Part shown: positions 23,346-35,273 of the stretch, piece after piece
Position numbering within the stretch: the first letter of the stretch is position 1
Layout of the letters: each line of letters begins with the position of its first letter
Source: Lotus japonicus
Lineage: Eukaryota; Streptophyta; Magnoliopsida; Fabales; Fabaceae
Assembly (NCBI RefSeq): GCF_012489685.1
Contig: NC_080041.1
Location: 23,065,802 to 23,129,801 of the forward strand
Length of the DNA stretch: 64,000 nt
Direction of reading: 5' to 3'
Notes under the pieces: generated by a model
Seen by the model: the letters and a program-made list of their open reading frames with translations, nothing else
Databases searched by the model: none
What the model was told of the DNA's origin: nothing
Program-made: the position numbers and the translations under genes

Positions 23346-26300
23346 ATGGAGACTCGACGCAGGAGGCAGCATCATTCACCAGTGCAACAGCGAATTTCGC
23401 CGCCTCGGCGGCCTCATCGTGTGATCCTGGATTCTCCGGTACGAACGACGGGAGTACAGCCGCCTTCTCCTCCTCCGTCACCACCACCTCCTCCATCGCC
23501 TTCACAGGTTGGATCTCTGGAGCGCTCACCAGAGAATTCACCTGCTCCGGAGCAACAACCGGCGGTGACACAGGAGCAATGGCGCCATCTGATGCGCAGC
23601 ATTGGCAACATCCAACAGAGGAATGAGCATCTACAGGCTCAGTTGGATTTCTACCGTCGCGAGCAGCGGGACGATGGAAGCAGAGAAGCAGATTCCGTGG
23701 CTGAGTTCCGTCCGTTCTCGGAGGATGTTGAGAGTGTGGCGATTCCGGATAATATGAAAACGTTAGTTCTGGATTCTTACAGCGAAGATTCCGATCCGAA
23801 GGATCATCTTCTGTATTTCAATACGAAGATGGTGATAATTGCGGCGTCAGATGCGGTGAAGTGCAGGATGTTTCCATCGACGTTCAAATCGACGGCGATG
23901 GCGTGGTTCACAACTTTGCCGCGCGGATCGATTTCAAATTTCAGAGACTTCTCATCCAAGTTTCTAGTGCAATTCTCGGCGAATAAGAATCAGCCGGTGA
24001 CGATCAATGACCTATATAATATTCGCCAGCAAGAAGGAGAGTCACTGAAAGAGTACATGGCAAGGTACAGCGCAGCGTCGGTCAAGGTTGAGGACGAGGA
24101 GCCTCGAGCTTGTGCTCTAGCATTTAAAAACGGTTTGCTACCGGGAGGGTTGAACAGCAAATTGACACGTAAGCCGGCGCGTTCGATGGAGGAGATGCGT
24201 GCTCGCACCAGCACTTATATTCTTGATGAGGAGGACGACGCTTTCAAAAGAAAGCGCGCGAAGTTGGAAAAGGGCGACACGTCGCCCAAGCGCGCGAAAA
24301 AAGATAAGAATGGCGAAGATAAGGGGGATGGCAAGCAGCAAAGGCAAGATAAAGGGAAGGCGGCATTGAGGCCGACCAAGGAGCAGTTGTATCCACGGCG
24401 TGATGATTATGAACAACGCCGGCCATGGCAATCCAAGTCCCATCGCCAGCGGGAGGAAGCTGACATGGTAATGAATACTGAATTAACGGATATGCTCCGC
24501 GGGGCGAGGGGCGCAAATCTAGTGGATGAGCCAGAGGCCCCTAAGTATCAATCACGGGACGCCAATCCCAAGAAGTGGTGTGAATTCCATCGGTCCGCCG
24601 GGCACGGCACAGACGACTGCTGGACTTTGCAGCGGGAAATTGATAAGTTGATTCGGGCGGGATATCAAGGAAATCGCCAAGGCCAGTGGCGCAACAACGG
24701 CGATCACAACAAAATGCATAAGCGAGAAGAGGAGCGAGTGGACACTAAGGGCAAGAAAAAGCAAGAATCAGCGGCTATCGCCACAAGAGGAGCTGATGAC
24801 ACGTTCGCTCAACACTCAGGACCGCCCGTCGGGACCATAAACACCATCGCTGGGGGATTTGGCGGCGGTGGCGACACCCATGCGGCGCGGAAACGCCATG
24901 TTCGTGCGGTTAATTCTGTTCATGGGGTCGCTTTTGGATTCGTACACCCTGACATAACAATCTCGATGACAGACTTTGAGGGGATAAAGCCTCATAAGGA
25001 TGACCCGATCGTAGTGCAGTTAAGGATAAACAGTTTCAACGTTAGAAGGGTACTCCTGGATCAGGGTAGTTCGGCTGATATTATCTATGGTGATGCATTC
25101 GACAAGTTGGGACTAACTGACAATGATCTGACTCCATATGCGGGAACCTTGGTAGGTTTCGCGGGGGAGCAAGTAATGGTGCGAGGATACATTGATCTAG
25201 ACACAATATTCGGGGAAGATGAGTGTGCCAGGGTTTTGAAGGTAAGGTATCTGGTTCTCCAGGTGGTGGCATCTTACAATGTCATTATTGGGCGAAATAC
25301 ATTGAATCGCCTTTGTGCTGTAATTTCAACAGCCCATTTGGCGGTCAAGTATCCGCTAAGCAGTGGAAAGGTTGGAAAGCTGAAGGTGGACCAAAAGATG
25401 GCGAGGGAGTGTTACAATAATTGCCTTAACTTGTACGGCAAGAAGAGTGCGTTGGTCGGTCATAGATGTTATGAAATTGAAGCTTCGGATGAAAATCTTG
25501 ACCCACGTGGCGAGGGGCGGGTAAACAGGCCCACGCCAATTGAGGACACGAAGGCGCTGAAGTTTGGCGATCGCACTTTGAAGATTGGGACCAGACTGAC
25601 GGAAGAGCAGGAGACGCGCCTGACAAAGCTGCTTGGGGAGAACTTAGATTTGTTTGCTTGGAGCTGCAAAGACATGCCTGGAATTGATCCAAACTTCATC
25701 TGCCATCGATTAGCATTGAATCCAAGTGTCAAGCCAGTTTCACAACTCAGGCGGCGCTTCGGAGGAGACAAGGGAAAGGCGGTTCAACAGGAAGTTGACA
25801 AGTTGCTGGCGGCAGAGTTCATCAGGGAAGTGAAGTATCCGACGTGGTTGGCGAACGTCGTAATGGTGAAGAAGGCGAACGGGAAGTGGCGAATGTGTGT
25901 AGATTACACAGATTTAAACAAAGCATGTCCAAAAGATTCGTATCCCCTTCCCAGCATTGATAGCCTCGTTGATGGTACCTCGGGCAACGAACTGCTTAGC
26001 TTGATGGATGCTTATTCTGGCTATCATCAAATCCGCATGCACCCGGCAGACGAGGACAAAACGGCTTTCATGACCGCCAGAGTCAATTATTGCTATCGCA
26101 CCATGCCGTTTGGACTAAAGAACGCTGGGGCGACCTACCAAAGATTGATGGATAGGGTTTTTGCTGGGCAGGTGGGGAGAAACATGGAAGTTTACGTCGA
26201 TGATATGATCGTTAAGTCAGTACGTGGTTTGGATCATCATCAAGATCTGGAAGAAGCATTCGGCGAGATCAGGAAGCACAATATGCGCCTTAACCCGGAG

Positions 26301-28712
26301 AAGTGCTCTTTTGGTGTTTAGGGTGGCAAGTTTCTGGGATTCATGATCACATCCAGGGGAATAGAGATAAACCCGGACAAATGCAAGGCGATTCAGCAGA
26401 TGAAAAGTCCCTCTAATGTGAAAGAAGTCCAACGTTTAACCGGGCGAATAGCAGCTCTATCTCGTTTTCTCCCTAAGTCTGGCGATAGATCTTTCTCATT
26501 TTTCAAGTGTCTTCGAAAAAATGCTGCATTCGAGTGGACAGCGGAGTGTGAGGAAGCTTTTGTTCGCCTCAAAGAACTCCTGTCATCACCGCCGATTTTG
26601 TCAAAACCAATGCAGGGGCACCCGCTGCACTTGTATTTTGCTGTGAGTGATAGTGCTCTGAGTTCTGTGATATTGCAGGAGGTGGATGGCGAACATCGAG
26701 TTATTTATTTCGTTAGCCACACACTCCAGGGCGCAGAGGTCAGATACCAGAAAATCGAGAAGGCAGCATTGGCGGTCCTCGTCACCGCCCGGCGGTTAAG
26801 ACCTTACTTTCAGAGTTTTCCAGTAAGGGTGCGAACGGATTTACCCCTGAGACAAGTGTTGCAAAAACCGGATTTGTCAGGCAGATTGGTCGCCTGGTCG
26901 GTTGAATTGTCCGAATATGGTTTGCAATATGATAAACGAGGCAAGGTTGGCGCACAGTCGCTGGCTGATTTTGTGGTGGAATTGACCCCAGATCGGTTTG
27001 AAAGGGTAGACACTCAGTGGACTCTCTTTGTAGATGGATCCTCCAATAGCAGTGGCAGTGGCGCGGGAGTAACGTTGGAAGGACCAGGAGATCTAGTACT
27101 GGAACAATCGCTGAAATTCGAGTTCAAGGCCACAAACAACCAGGCAGAGTATGAGGCTCTCATCGTCGGGTTGAAGTTGGCGCGTGAAGTAAAGATTGGA
27201 AGCTTGTTGATAAGAACAGACTCGCAGTTGGTGGAGAACCAAGTGAAGGGCACTTTCCAGGTCAAAGATCCTAATCTGATCAAGTACCTAGAGAGAGTGC
27301 GATATTTGATGACACTTTTTCAAGAGGTTGTGGTGGAATATGTTCCTCGGACTGAAAACCAGCGGGCGGACGCGTTGGCCAAATTAGCGAGCACGCGGAA
27401 GCCCGGCAACAATAGAAGTGTGATTCAGGAAACGCTGGCGTTCCCCAGCATTGAAGGCGAGCTCATGGCATGCGTGGACAGGGGAGCGACGTGGATGGGA
27501 CCTATATTGTCCATCTTAGCGGGGGACCCATCGGAAGTGGAGCAATGCACGAAGGAACAACGGCGAGAGGCGAGCCACTATACTCTCATCGACGGACATT
27601 TGTATCGCCGTGGTTTTTTGGCGCCATTGTTAAAATGCGTACCGCCGGAAAAATACGAGGCGATAATGTCTGAGGTGCACGAGGGAGTGTGCGCAAGCCA
27701 CATTGGGGGGAGATCTTTGGCTTGCAAGGTGTTGAGGGCGGGATTCTACTGGCCCACCCTCAGGAAAGACTGCATGGACTTTGTGAAAAAATGCAAAAAA
27801 TGTCAAGTGTTTGCTGATTTATCTAAGGCACCGCCAAAGGAGCTGGTAACGATGAGCGCCCCATGGCCCTTCGCCATGTGGGGGGTGGATCTAGTAGGGC
27901 CTTTTCCGATCGCCAGGTCGCAAATGAAGTTTATATTGGTAGCGGTGGATTATTTCACTAAATGGATTGAGGCCGAGCCCCTGGCCAAAATAACCTCTGC
28001 GAAGATAGTCAACTTCTACTGGAAGCGAATTGTTTGCAGGTTCGGGATCCCAAGGGCGATCGTATCCGACAACGGGACCCAGTTTTCAAGCAACCAAACT
28101 AGAGAATTTTGCAGGGAAATGGGCATACAGATGAGGTTTGCCTCTGTGGAGCATCCGCAAGCAAACGGGCAAGTGGAATCTGCAAACAGGGTAATCCTGC
28201 GTGGATTAAGGCGACGGCTCAAGGAGGCTAAGGGAGCCTGGCTGGAGGAACTCCCGGTGGTGCTATGGTCATACAACACCACTGTGCAATCCACTACAAG
28301 GGAAACCCCCTTTAGAATGACCTATGGGGTTGATGCTATGTTGTCAGTGGAGATTGACAACTTCACATGGCGAACCCAGCCAGATTTTGAAGGGGAGAAT
28401 CAAGCCAATATGGCGGCGGAGTTGGACCTTTTGTCGGAAACGCGTGACGAGGCGCACATTCGGGAAACAGCGATGAAGCAGCGCGTGGCGGCAAAGTTCA
28501 ACAGCAGGGTTCGCGTCCGAGATATGCAGGTCGGCGACCTGGTCCTCAAGTGGCGATCGGGAGCCCCGGGAAACAAGCTCACGCCTAACTGGGAAGGGCC
28601 CTACCGCATTATTAAAGTTCTTGGTAATGGGGCCTATCACTTAGAAGAGCTTGATGGAAGGCGGCTACCTCGGTCGTTCAATGGTTTGAGCTTGCGTTAC
28701 TATTATAGTTGA
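23346..28712 (+). CDS. Tat gag-pol polyprotein, interrupted by one in-frame TAG
   Basis: The first ATG in frame is at 23346. A Pro-rich N-terminus is followed by a retrotransposon gag capsid segment (AMAWFTTLPRGSISNFRDF) and a Tat-type zinc-binding motif (CEFHRSAGHGTDDC). Then come an aspartic protease (LLDQGSSADIIYG), reverse transcriptase with the YVDD active site, RNase H (FVDGSSNSSGSGAG) and integrase with an HHCC finger and WGVDLVGPF / SDNGTQFSS. The frame is open to a TAG at 26319-26321, within RT just before FLGFMIT, and resumes in the same frame to 28712. No frameshift. The TAG fits a single C-to-T change of a Gln codon, so the copy is probably defective by one nonsense mutation. Confidence 0.93.
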
Positions 28713-29667
28713 TCGCAGGCGAGAAAGCGAACAAGGCGGAGTCGCCGGAGCCAGATATCTTTGAAATTTTCTGAAAAGTGTTTTCGAATTCTCCAATGTA
28801 TTGCAATAACAAAGCGTGCTCTTTTTCTCTGAAAAGAGTTTTTTAATGAGGCGCTCCATCAATAAAATAAAACGAAAATTCACGAAATTCGTGTCCAAAA
28901 ATTCCAGGGATTCCCTGACGATCGGAATTGCAGATCGACATAAAGAATTACAGCGATCACTAAGTGGGACAGGCTTGATCCCCAAAGGGGCCTGCTGGAA
29001 CCCTGAAGGTGGCGGCGATTCCACAAATGGCCTTTGACGCCTGGGAATCATCCCCCGGAAAGTCTGACGTGATCGCCGGTCCCGTAAACGATGTGCTGGA
29101 TAAGTCTCGCCAGAATACGACGAGCACCGTTAACTAGGCAAAAGTCTTGGGACTCCCAAATGGCCATTGGGATCCAAGCATTGTAAGCCCCGAGCGGGCA
29201 AAGCCCCGGGCGAAGCCCTCGAGAATGGAGGCCGTTTCTTCCTTTGGGGGAAACGTCTAAAGTCTTGGTGGTGGAATACCAAGCAACAAGTCCTAGTTAA
29301 AATTAATGCACGAAGTCGTTAGGCGTAATTCAATCATATGGCGCGTGAAAAAATAGCGCAAGATATAAGGTCGGCGAATGAATAAGGTGGAAGGCGAGTG
29401 CTTGGACATTCAGGATGTTGAGTATTTTATTACTCCGGCGTGGTGGGGTGTTAAGCTATGAAATTCATTCATGGAATTCATTCTTAATGTTTTTAAGCAA
29501 TAAGAAGGCGGCGACCAAAAAATGTACGGCGAAAGTATTCCAACATGATTTACAAAATATCCAACGGCGATATGAAAAGCTATGGCGAAGGGTTGCTTAA
29601 ACATAGATGAATGGCGGAAAAGTACACTACAAAGGGACAGTAAAAGCTAAATGACTTAAAAATTACA
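28713..29667. other. Tat spacer between pol and antisense gene
   Basis: Non-coding on both strands as far as can be seen; separates the convergent ends of gag-pol and the antisense gene. Both transcripts would have to terminate in this interval. Confidence 0.55.
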
Positions 29668-32306
29668 TTATTCATTGTTTTCTTCTTCTTCCTCTTCCTC
29701 TTCCTCTTCTTCTTCAGTCGCTGTCCAGAGGTGTTGGTCAATCAGGGGAGGATCGTCAGGACCAACCAGTCCTTCAGCGGTTATCTCTTTCATTACTCCC
29801 ATGGCGCTAAAGTCAAAGTTCGGGTACAAATGTTGGGCCTGATCTTTGGCGAGGTAGAAACCGCGCTCGCGGTTGTCAAGGGCAATGTCAGCAGCTTGTT
29901 CCCTCGCCTCAGTGGCTTTGGCTTTCTCCGTCGCCAACTCGTCCTCGAGCACTTTGATTTTTGCCAGTTGGGAAGCAATCTCGGCATCTTTCGTGGCGAG
30001 GGCCTCGGCGTGAGCGCCGGTCGCTTTCTTGATTTCCTCAGATGTGGCCTGCATCACCGCCTCCATGTCAGACCTCGCCAGGGCCAGGGACTCGGCAGAC
30101 TTTTTCTCTTGCTCCGCCAGCGCCTTCTTCACTAACTCCAGCTCAGCGCGCAATGTTGCGAGCTCCGACTCCTTAGCAACTAGCGCTTCGCCGCTGGCGA
30201 TCAGGTCCTTCTCAGTTTGCTCTTTTTCCTTTTTGCAAGCTTGAAGACTTGCATCAAGGTCATCCGCTTCTTCCTTCATCAACGCCAGCTGATCCTCCAG
30301 TTCGCCGATTTTAATTCCCGCCGAGCCAATCAACTTGTCGGTTAGAACTTTGTCTTTTCCTGCCTGCGTCGCCAGTTTGTCGAAGCGCTTTTCCCAAGCA
30401 GCGGCGACTTCTTGATGTTGAGCGCTCTCGGCCTTCAACCGCTCGGCTTCGGCGGTGGCGGCGTTGAACTTCTCAAACGCATGGGCAAAGATGCACCCAG
30501 CGCGCAGGAGACAAGCAAGAGTTTCCTCCTTGGTTTCATTAATGCCCCGACTCAAGACTTCTTTCTCTATGACTTCGCGGTTGAGGCCGGTAAGCAAGAA
30601 TTCGGAAGGTTCAATGGCGTTGGGAAGCATGTTGAAGTAGTTGGAGGAACCGCTCTCTTTACCAGGAGCTCGCTCGATCTGGGTAGCGGCGACATCAGAA
30701 GATCCCTCTTCGCGGCGAGGTGGAGAAGACGCGGGGCACCCATCATCTGTTGGGGGTGGGCTAGGAGGTGCGTCCTGGCGAGGGGGGGACTGGGGGGTTT
30801 TATTTTCTTTCATGTTCTCCCCGGCAGGAGCATCAGACGACGCCGCGGCTGTTGTGGCATTAGCGGTGGCATATTTCTCAACGGCTGAGGGTTGGGAGAT
30901 GTTGGCGGTTGTGTCAGCAGTTGGCGACTGATCAGCAGGGGTAGTTGTAGCACCGGCAGAGGTAGTTGCAGCGCCGGTGGAGGCAGCTGTAGTGCCAATA
31001 GTAGTGGACTTGGCGGCGGCTGCGGAGGCCACGTCCGCGGTAGTAGATTTGGGGGCCGGGACAGTGATTGTCTCGGTAGCTGTGGCGGCGGAGGCTTTAG
31101 CAACACTTTTGCCTTTAGACGCAGCGGCAGTGGTGGGCTGAGCGCCAGGGTTGGAAGGGCCGGCGACGGAGGAGGCTTTGACCAATTTTCTCCTCTTAGG
31201 GGCTTTGGCACCCTCACCTTGGTTCTCGGCGCCGCCCCGCTTTTTCACGTCGCCCTCAGCGTTGAACTTTGGGGAAAAGCGAGCCATTCTCCTCTCGCGG
31301 GCTTTCAGGAGTTCGGCGTTTGTGAAGTTCATATCTTCTGCAACAATGAAAAAACATCAGTAACAACATAAGAGGCGAGAAAGAAAATGTCGATAATAGA
31401 AGTAAGCCATGGACGACCTAAGTATTTGGGAGTCCTTGAGGAGCCAGCGCCCTCAAGGACTGTTGAGCAGTCAAGGATGGGGAGTGGGGCAAGGAGATTC
31501 AGAAAAGCTTTGTCGTTGGCGGACAAGGATTCCTCGGAAGGATCAGTAATCCCATTGGGCTTTTCCATCTAGTAAAGAGGGAAAAGGGCGGTCCCGTCCC
31601 TAAGGGTGAAGGCCTCCGGATAGGCGGGGTGAACCGCCACACGAAAGTACTTCCGTGCGAAGGAGGTCTTCGCGTTACTTTTGTGGGGATTCAGGCACTT
31701 CCGGCCGGCCCGGGCCTTTAAGGAAATCCATCCTTTGTTTTTGATGGATTTGGGGTCAACATCGTAGAGGTAGAAGAAACTGGTGGGGGATGGGGCGATG
31801 CCAACCACGGCGCATAAGATTTCAAAGCATCGAATGAAGGCCCAAGCGTTGGGGTGAAGTTGGCAGGGCGCCGCAATGATGTCGCGGAGGACGGTTTGGA
31901 CAAAAGGCGAAAAAGGGAGCCTGATTCCAAGCTCGCTAAACATGTATTCGTATGCAAAGAAAAAGTGAGATCTCTTTACGTCGCCGTCTAGCTTGTGAGC
32001 CCAGGGGCGGTCCTCAGGAAGGCAAATCCAGATCCTGAGTTTGGCGTTAAACTCGTCTTCATTGGACAAGCCACCCAAGGAACCCACGAATTCCACAATG
32101 AGGTTGCTATCTTGGAAGATGGAAGGTTGGTCTATGGCCTCATGTTTGGGGGCTACTTGGACTGGAAGGGGCAGAGTGGCGAAGGTTTTTAGCCGGTAAG
32201 CAGGGATCTCCGGGACCTCTAAACGGAGGCCGCCGGCTGCGGTGGAATCAGAGTCGCTTTCGGAGGAGGAAGTGGAGTGATTAGGGGAGGTAGGGTTTGA
32301 AGCCAT
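29668..32306 (-). CDS. Tat antisense extra gene (spliced; one nonsense codon)
   Basis: Reads opposite to gag-pol. The start is chosen at 32306 (MASNPTSPNH). The N-terminal half (VPEIPAYRLKTFATLPLPV ... FVQTVLRDIIAAPCQLHPNAWAFIRCFEI) resembles the plant gypsy-type putative transposase domain found as an extra ORF in Tat elements. A TAG at 31569-31571 interrupts it and the same frame continues. A clean intron (31417-31338, donor GTCGTC, acceptor TTGTTGCAG) then joins to a second exon ending at 29668. That exon is Lys/Arg-rich, then Ala/Thr/Pro-rich, then a long coiled coil, and ends in an acidic Glu run. Total about 850 codons. The function is unknown. The TAG could be a Trp-codon mutation. Confidence 0.75.
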
Positions 32307-32520
32307 TTTAGAAACCAGCGAAGTGAAAGACAGGAGAAGATGAGTATGTATATGATGCAAAGATAAGGGCAGTAAGACTCACCGGAGTAAGATGTGAAGA
32401 GTGGGTAGCGGAAGGGGTGATAAGCGATGGCTCCGGAACGGAAGTTGGCAGAAGGAGTCTGGTAAGCGATTAGGGAGGTAAAGAGGGGTTTCGGAAAGGG
32501 ATGATTGTAGGGAAGAAGGG

Positions 32521-32528
32521 TTTTTATA
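32521..32528 (-). promoter_or_regulatory. Candidate TATA box of the Tat antisense gene
   Basis: Reads CTATAAAAACC on the minus strand, about 215 bp upstream of the chosen ATG at 32306. This interval is outside the 3' LTR, so the antisense gene seems to carry its own promoter. Confidence 0.4.
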
Positions 32529-32939
32529 GGGAAAGGGGGGAGTCTGGAAGGGTGACGCGTGTTGGACGCGTGTGGAAGGTTGGAAGTCATGATGGTTTTT
32601 GGGGAAGTGGGTTGCGTGTAATGGGGAGTTATTGCGCACGATGGGACGGTTATGAAAAGTGAAGTGACGTTTCCGGAGAAAGAGGGAAATTGATGTAATT
32701 GACGCATCACGTGGGGCAGTTGAGGATTCGAAGGGTTTTTGAAATAGGGGAAAGCGCGAAAGGCCTCGCCACTATAATAGCCAAACATCATCGCCCGATA
32801 GGTGATACCAGCAACAAAGTTTAGTCGCTCGCCGGAAATACTGCCAATCAACGTTTGGGTGATCGGCACGTGACCAATGCCTGCCACCTTTCCCGCCGGT
32901 AGACGATCATGCACCTGTTCCAGCTGACCGCCAGTACGG

Positions 32940-33035
32940 ATCGATCGCTCTCGCCGCTTGTGGACTTGTGGACTTGTCGGCTCAGGTCGCTCGCCGCTTG
33001 TGGACTTGTGGACTTGTCAGCTCAGGTTGCTCGCC
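32940..33035 (+). repeat. Short tandem duplication upstream of Tat 3' LTR
   Basis: Two copies of a unit of about 46 bp containing CGCTTGTGGACTTGTGGACT followed by TGTC(G/A)GCTCAGGT, next to a GCCATGTTGGC motif that also recurs nearby (33083 and 33120). Confidence 0.65.
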
Positions 33036-33223
33036 AAGTCAGTGGACTGGATGACTAAAGATGCTAGTTTCCTTTTGCTCACGCCATGTTGGCGACATTG
33101 TTTGCTTTTCTTTTCTTAAGCCATGTTGGCAGCTCAAATCCCAGTGTATTATAGGACATATGTAAAGGCATTTAAAAGACACACTTAGCTCTCATACTTC
33201 AAGCTCGGTGTCTTGTGGACTAG

Positions 33224-33505
33224 TGGACTGGGCGAGCCCCTAGAGGGGCAACGCCTAGCATGTAGCCCGCCCCGGGGCAGGGCCCTAACCTTAAGATGGG
33301 CCTTGGCTTCGGAGGCCCAATTGGCCCAAGAGATAGTGCCCAAACTCTATAAATAGGGGGAGTTACCAATTGTGGGGGACCTTGGCTCATTTTGAGGAAA
33401 TCATACATGAAATTCAGCATTCTCTCTCTCATTCTCATTCTCTCTCTAGCACAATTCTCCACTCTCTAGGTACTATACCTTTCTTCAATGTTCATTGCTA
33501 GAACA
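33224..33505 (+). repeat. Tat 3' LTR
   Basis: 282 bp, same ends as the 5' LTR; followed by the target duplication AAATC at 33506-33510. Confidence 0.95.
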
Positions 33506-33698
33506 AAATCCTTAATTAATAAGTTTTGGAAAAAAAACTGATTTAAAACTTTCCTTATTCTTTGGTAAACACGTTTTTTTCTCAGTATTAAAGTGCCATA
33601 ATCCCCTAGGAATTAACCTGCTGAACCCCATATTGCACGCTTGCCGTTGATGAACCTTTAGTCATTTTAGGAAAATTAAAATTCATGAGACCGACTGA

Positions 33699-34929
33699 TC
33701 TTTCATTTTGAAGCGGTGGATCGAACTCTAAGAGATATTATGAGATTTACCAATAAAAACAGCAACAACAAGCATTTTGGAGGAAAGATTGTTGTGTTAG
33801 GTGGAGACTTTAGGCAAATTTTACCAGTAATGCCTAAAGGTAGAAGGGAGGATATTGTCCACGCCACCATCAATGCTTCTTATCTTTGGGATCATTGTCA
33901 TGTACATTACCATTTCTCCAAAAAAATGTCAGCTTTTAAATTAATCAATTACTTTCAATTAAATAAAAATCAACCAAAAACTTCATCTATAACAATAGTT
34001 CTTATATTTTGAATCATGACCAGGTGCTTACATTAACAAAAAACATGAGGCTACAAACTGGAAGATCAGCTGCAGAGGTTGATGAGCTAAAAAAATTTTC
34101 AGAGTGGATATTAAGCATAGGAGATGGAAATGCAGGTAAGCAGGTAGAAGACGAAACAATCCTAGACATCCCTCACGATCTTTTGATCCCACATTCAGGT
34201 GATGCAATGGCTTCTATTGTCAACTCTACTTATCCGTCTTTCCTTCAGGACTACGAAAATCCAAAGTTTTTCCAAGATTGTGCTATTTTATCTCCTACAA
34301 ATGAGATTGTTGATAGTTTGAATGAATATATGATGTCATTGTTGCCTAGAGATGAGAAAACTTATTTGAGTGCGGATAACACATGTTCATCAGACATCAA
34401 TTATGACAGTCAAGATGATACCCATACACCGGAGTTTTTAAACACAATAAACTCTTCAGGCTTGCCTAATCATCTGTTAAAGCTAAAAAAAGGAGCTCTG
34501 GTGATGCTTTTAAGAAACATCGACCAATCAGCTGGATTGTGCAATGGTACACGTCTGATTATCACTGAAATGGGCAAATATGTTTTGGAAGGCAAGGTTA
34601 TATCAAAAACAAATGCCGGAAAAAGGGTGGCTACACCAAGGTTAACCTTAACCCCATCAGATAGGAGAATTCCTTTCAAGTTTCAAAGGAGACAATTCCC
34701 TATAGCGCTCTCTTTTGCCATGACAATAAACAAAAGTCAAGGACAATCTCTAAAGAGCGTGGGGTTATATTTGCCAAAACCGGTGTTTTCACATGGCCAG
34801 TTATATGTAGCCTTCTCTAGAGTCACCCATCGTAAAGGATTAAAAATCCTCATTTGCGATGGTGACGACAGTAATTCAAATAGTACTTCTAATGTAGTTT
34901 ACAAAGAAGTGTTTCGCAATCTAGTGTGA
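33699..34929 (+). pseudogene. Helitron PIF1-type helicase, C-terminal part
   Basis: Exon 1 (about 33699-33901) opens at [12 protein letters not shown] and continues through [15 protein letters not shown] intron (33902-34023) leads to exon 2 (34024-34929) with LTLTKNMRL, a long insert, then MTINKSQGQSLKSVGLYLP and GQLYVAFSRV, the late helicase motifs of PIF1/Helitron RepHel proteins, and a normal stop. Walker A, the DEA(P/H) box, the Rep endonuclease and the N-terminal zinc region are all missing, and nothing upstream of the Tat element supplies them. The fragment therefore cannot unwind DNA or cut Helitron ends. The preserved reading frame suggests the truncation is not very old. Confidence 0.88.
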
Positions 34930-35273
34930 AGAGGAAGTTTTTCACAAAAATGTTACTTTAATTGTGTGTTTAACTTTTTCTAGATAATCATGTGTATTCA
35001 AACTCTACTATATATTTTTACCCTTGCTGATTAATGAATGTTATTTGATTGATAAAACACTTGATATATATTAAGCTTTCAACTGGCCAGTTATTTACCA
35101 GCAACGAAACAAATTTGCCCATCATCAGTTCAAACCAATTCACCATATTTAATTAAAAGAAAACATCAGAATTCTTAAACTAATTTATTATATCTTTTAA
35201 TCAATAAAATATATTTAAATCAAGACAAATTTAACAAAAACAACACACAAAAAAAACCAAAAAATGAATATCC

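Larger units (their letters stand above)
22899..33505 (+). mobile_element. Tat-lineage Ty3/gypsy LTR retrotransposon with antisense extra gene
   Basis: A complete 10.6-kb element: LTRs 22899-23181 and 33224-33505, flanked by a perfect 5-bp duplication AAATC (22894-22898 and 33506-33510), PBS TTTGGCGCCGTCTGTGGGGA after the 5' LTR, and gag-protease-RT-RNase H-integrase in one frame. A large antisense ORF lies between pol and the 3' LTR, a layout characteristic of Tat elements. The two LTRs differ by one substitution (near 23081/33405) and one G-run length change, so insertion is recent. It split Helitron H3. Base composition is clearly GC-richer than the Helitron around it. Confidence 0.95.

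Noticed and set aside
23248..23571. 107-codon minus-strand frame at the gag start
   Set aside because: Shadow of the Pro-rich gag N-terminus on the other strand, without independent signals.
30892..31371. Gly/Ser-rich 159-codon plus-strand frame
   Set aside because: Mirror of the Ala/Thr/Pro-rich exon of the Tat antisense gene; low-complexity shadow.
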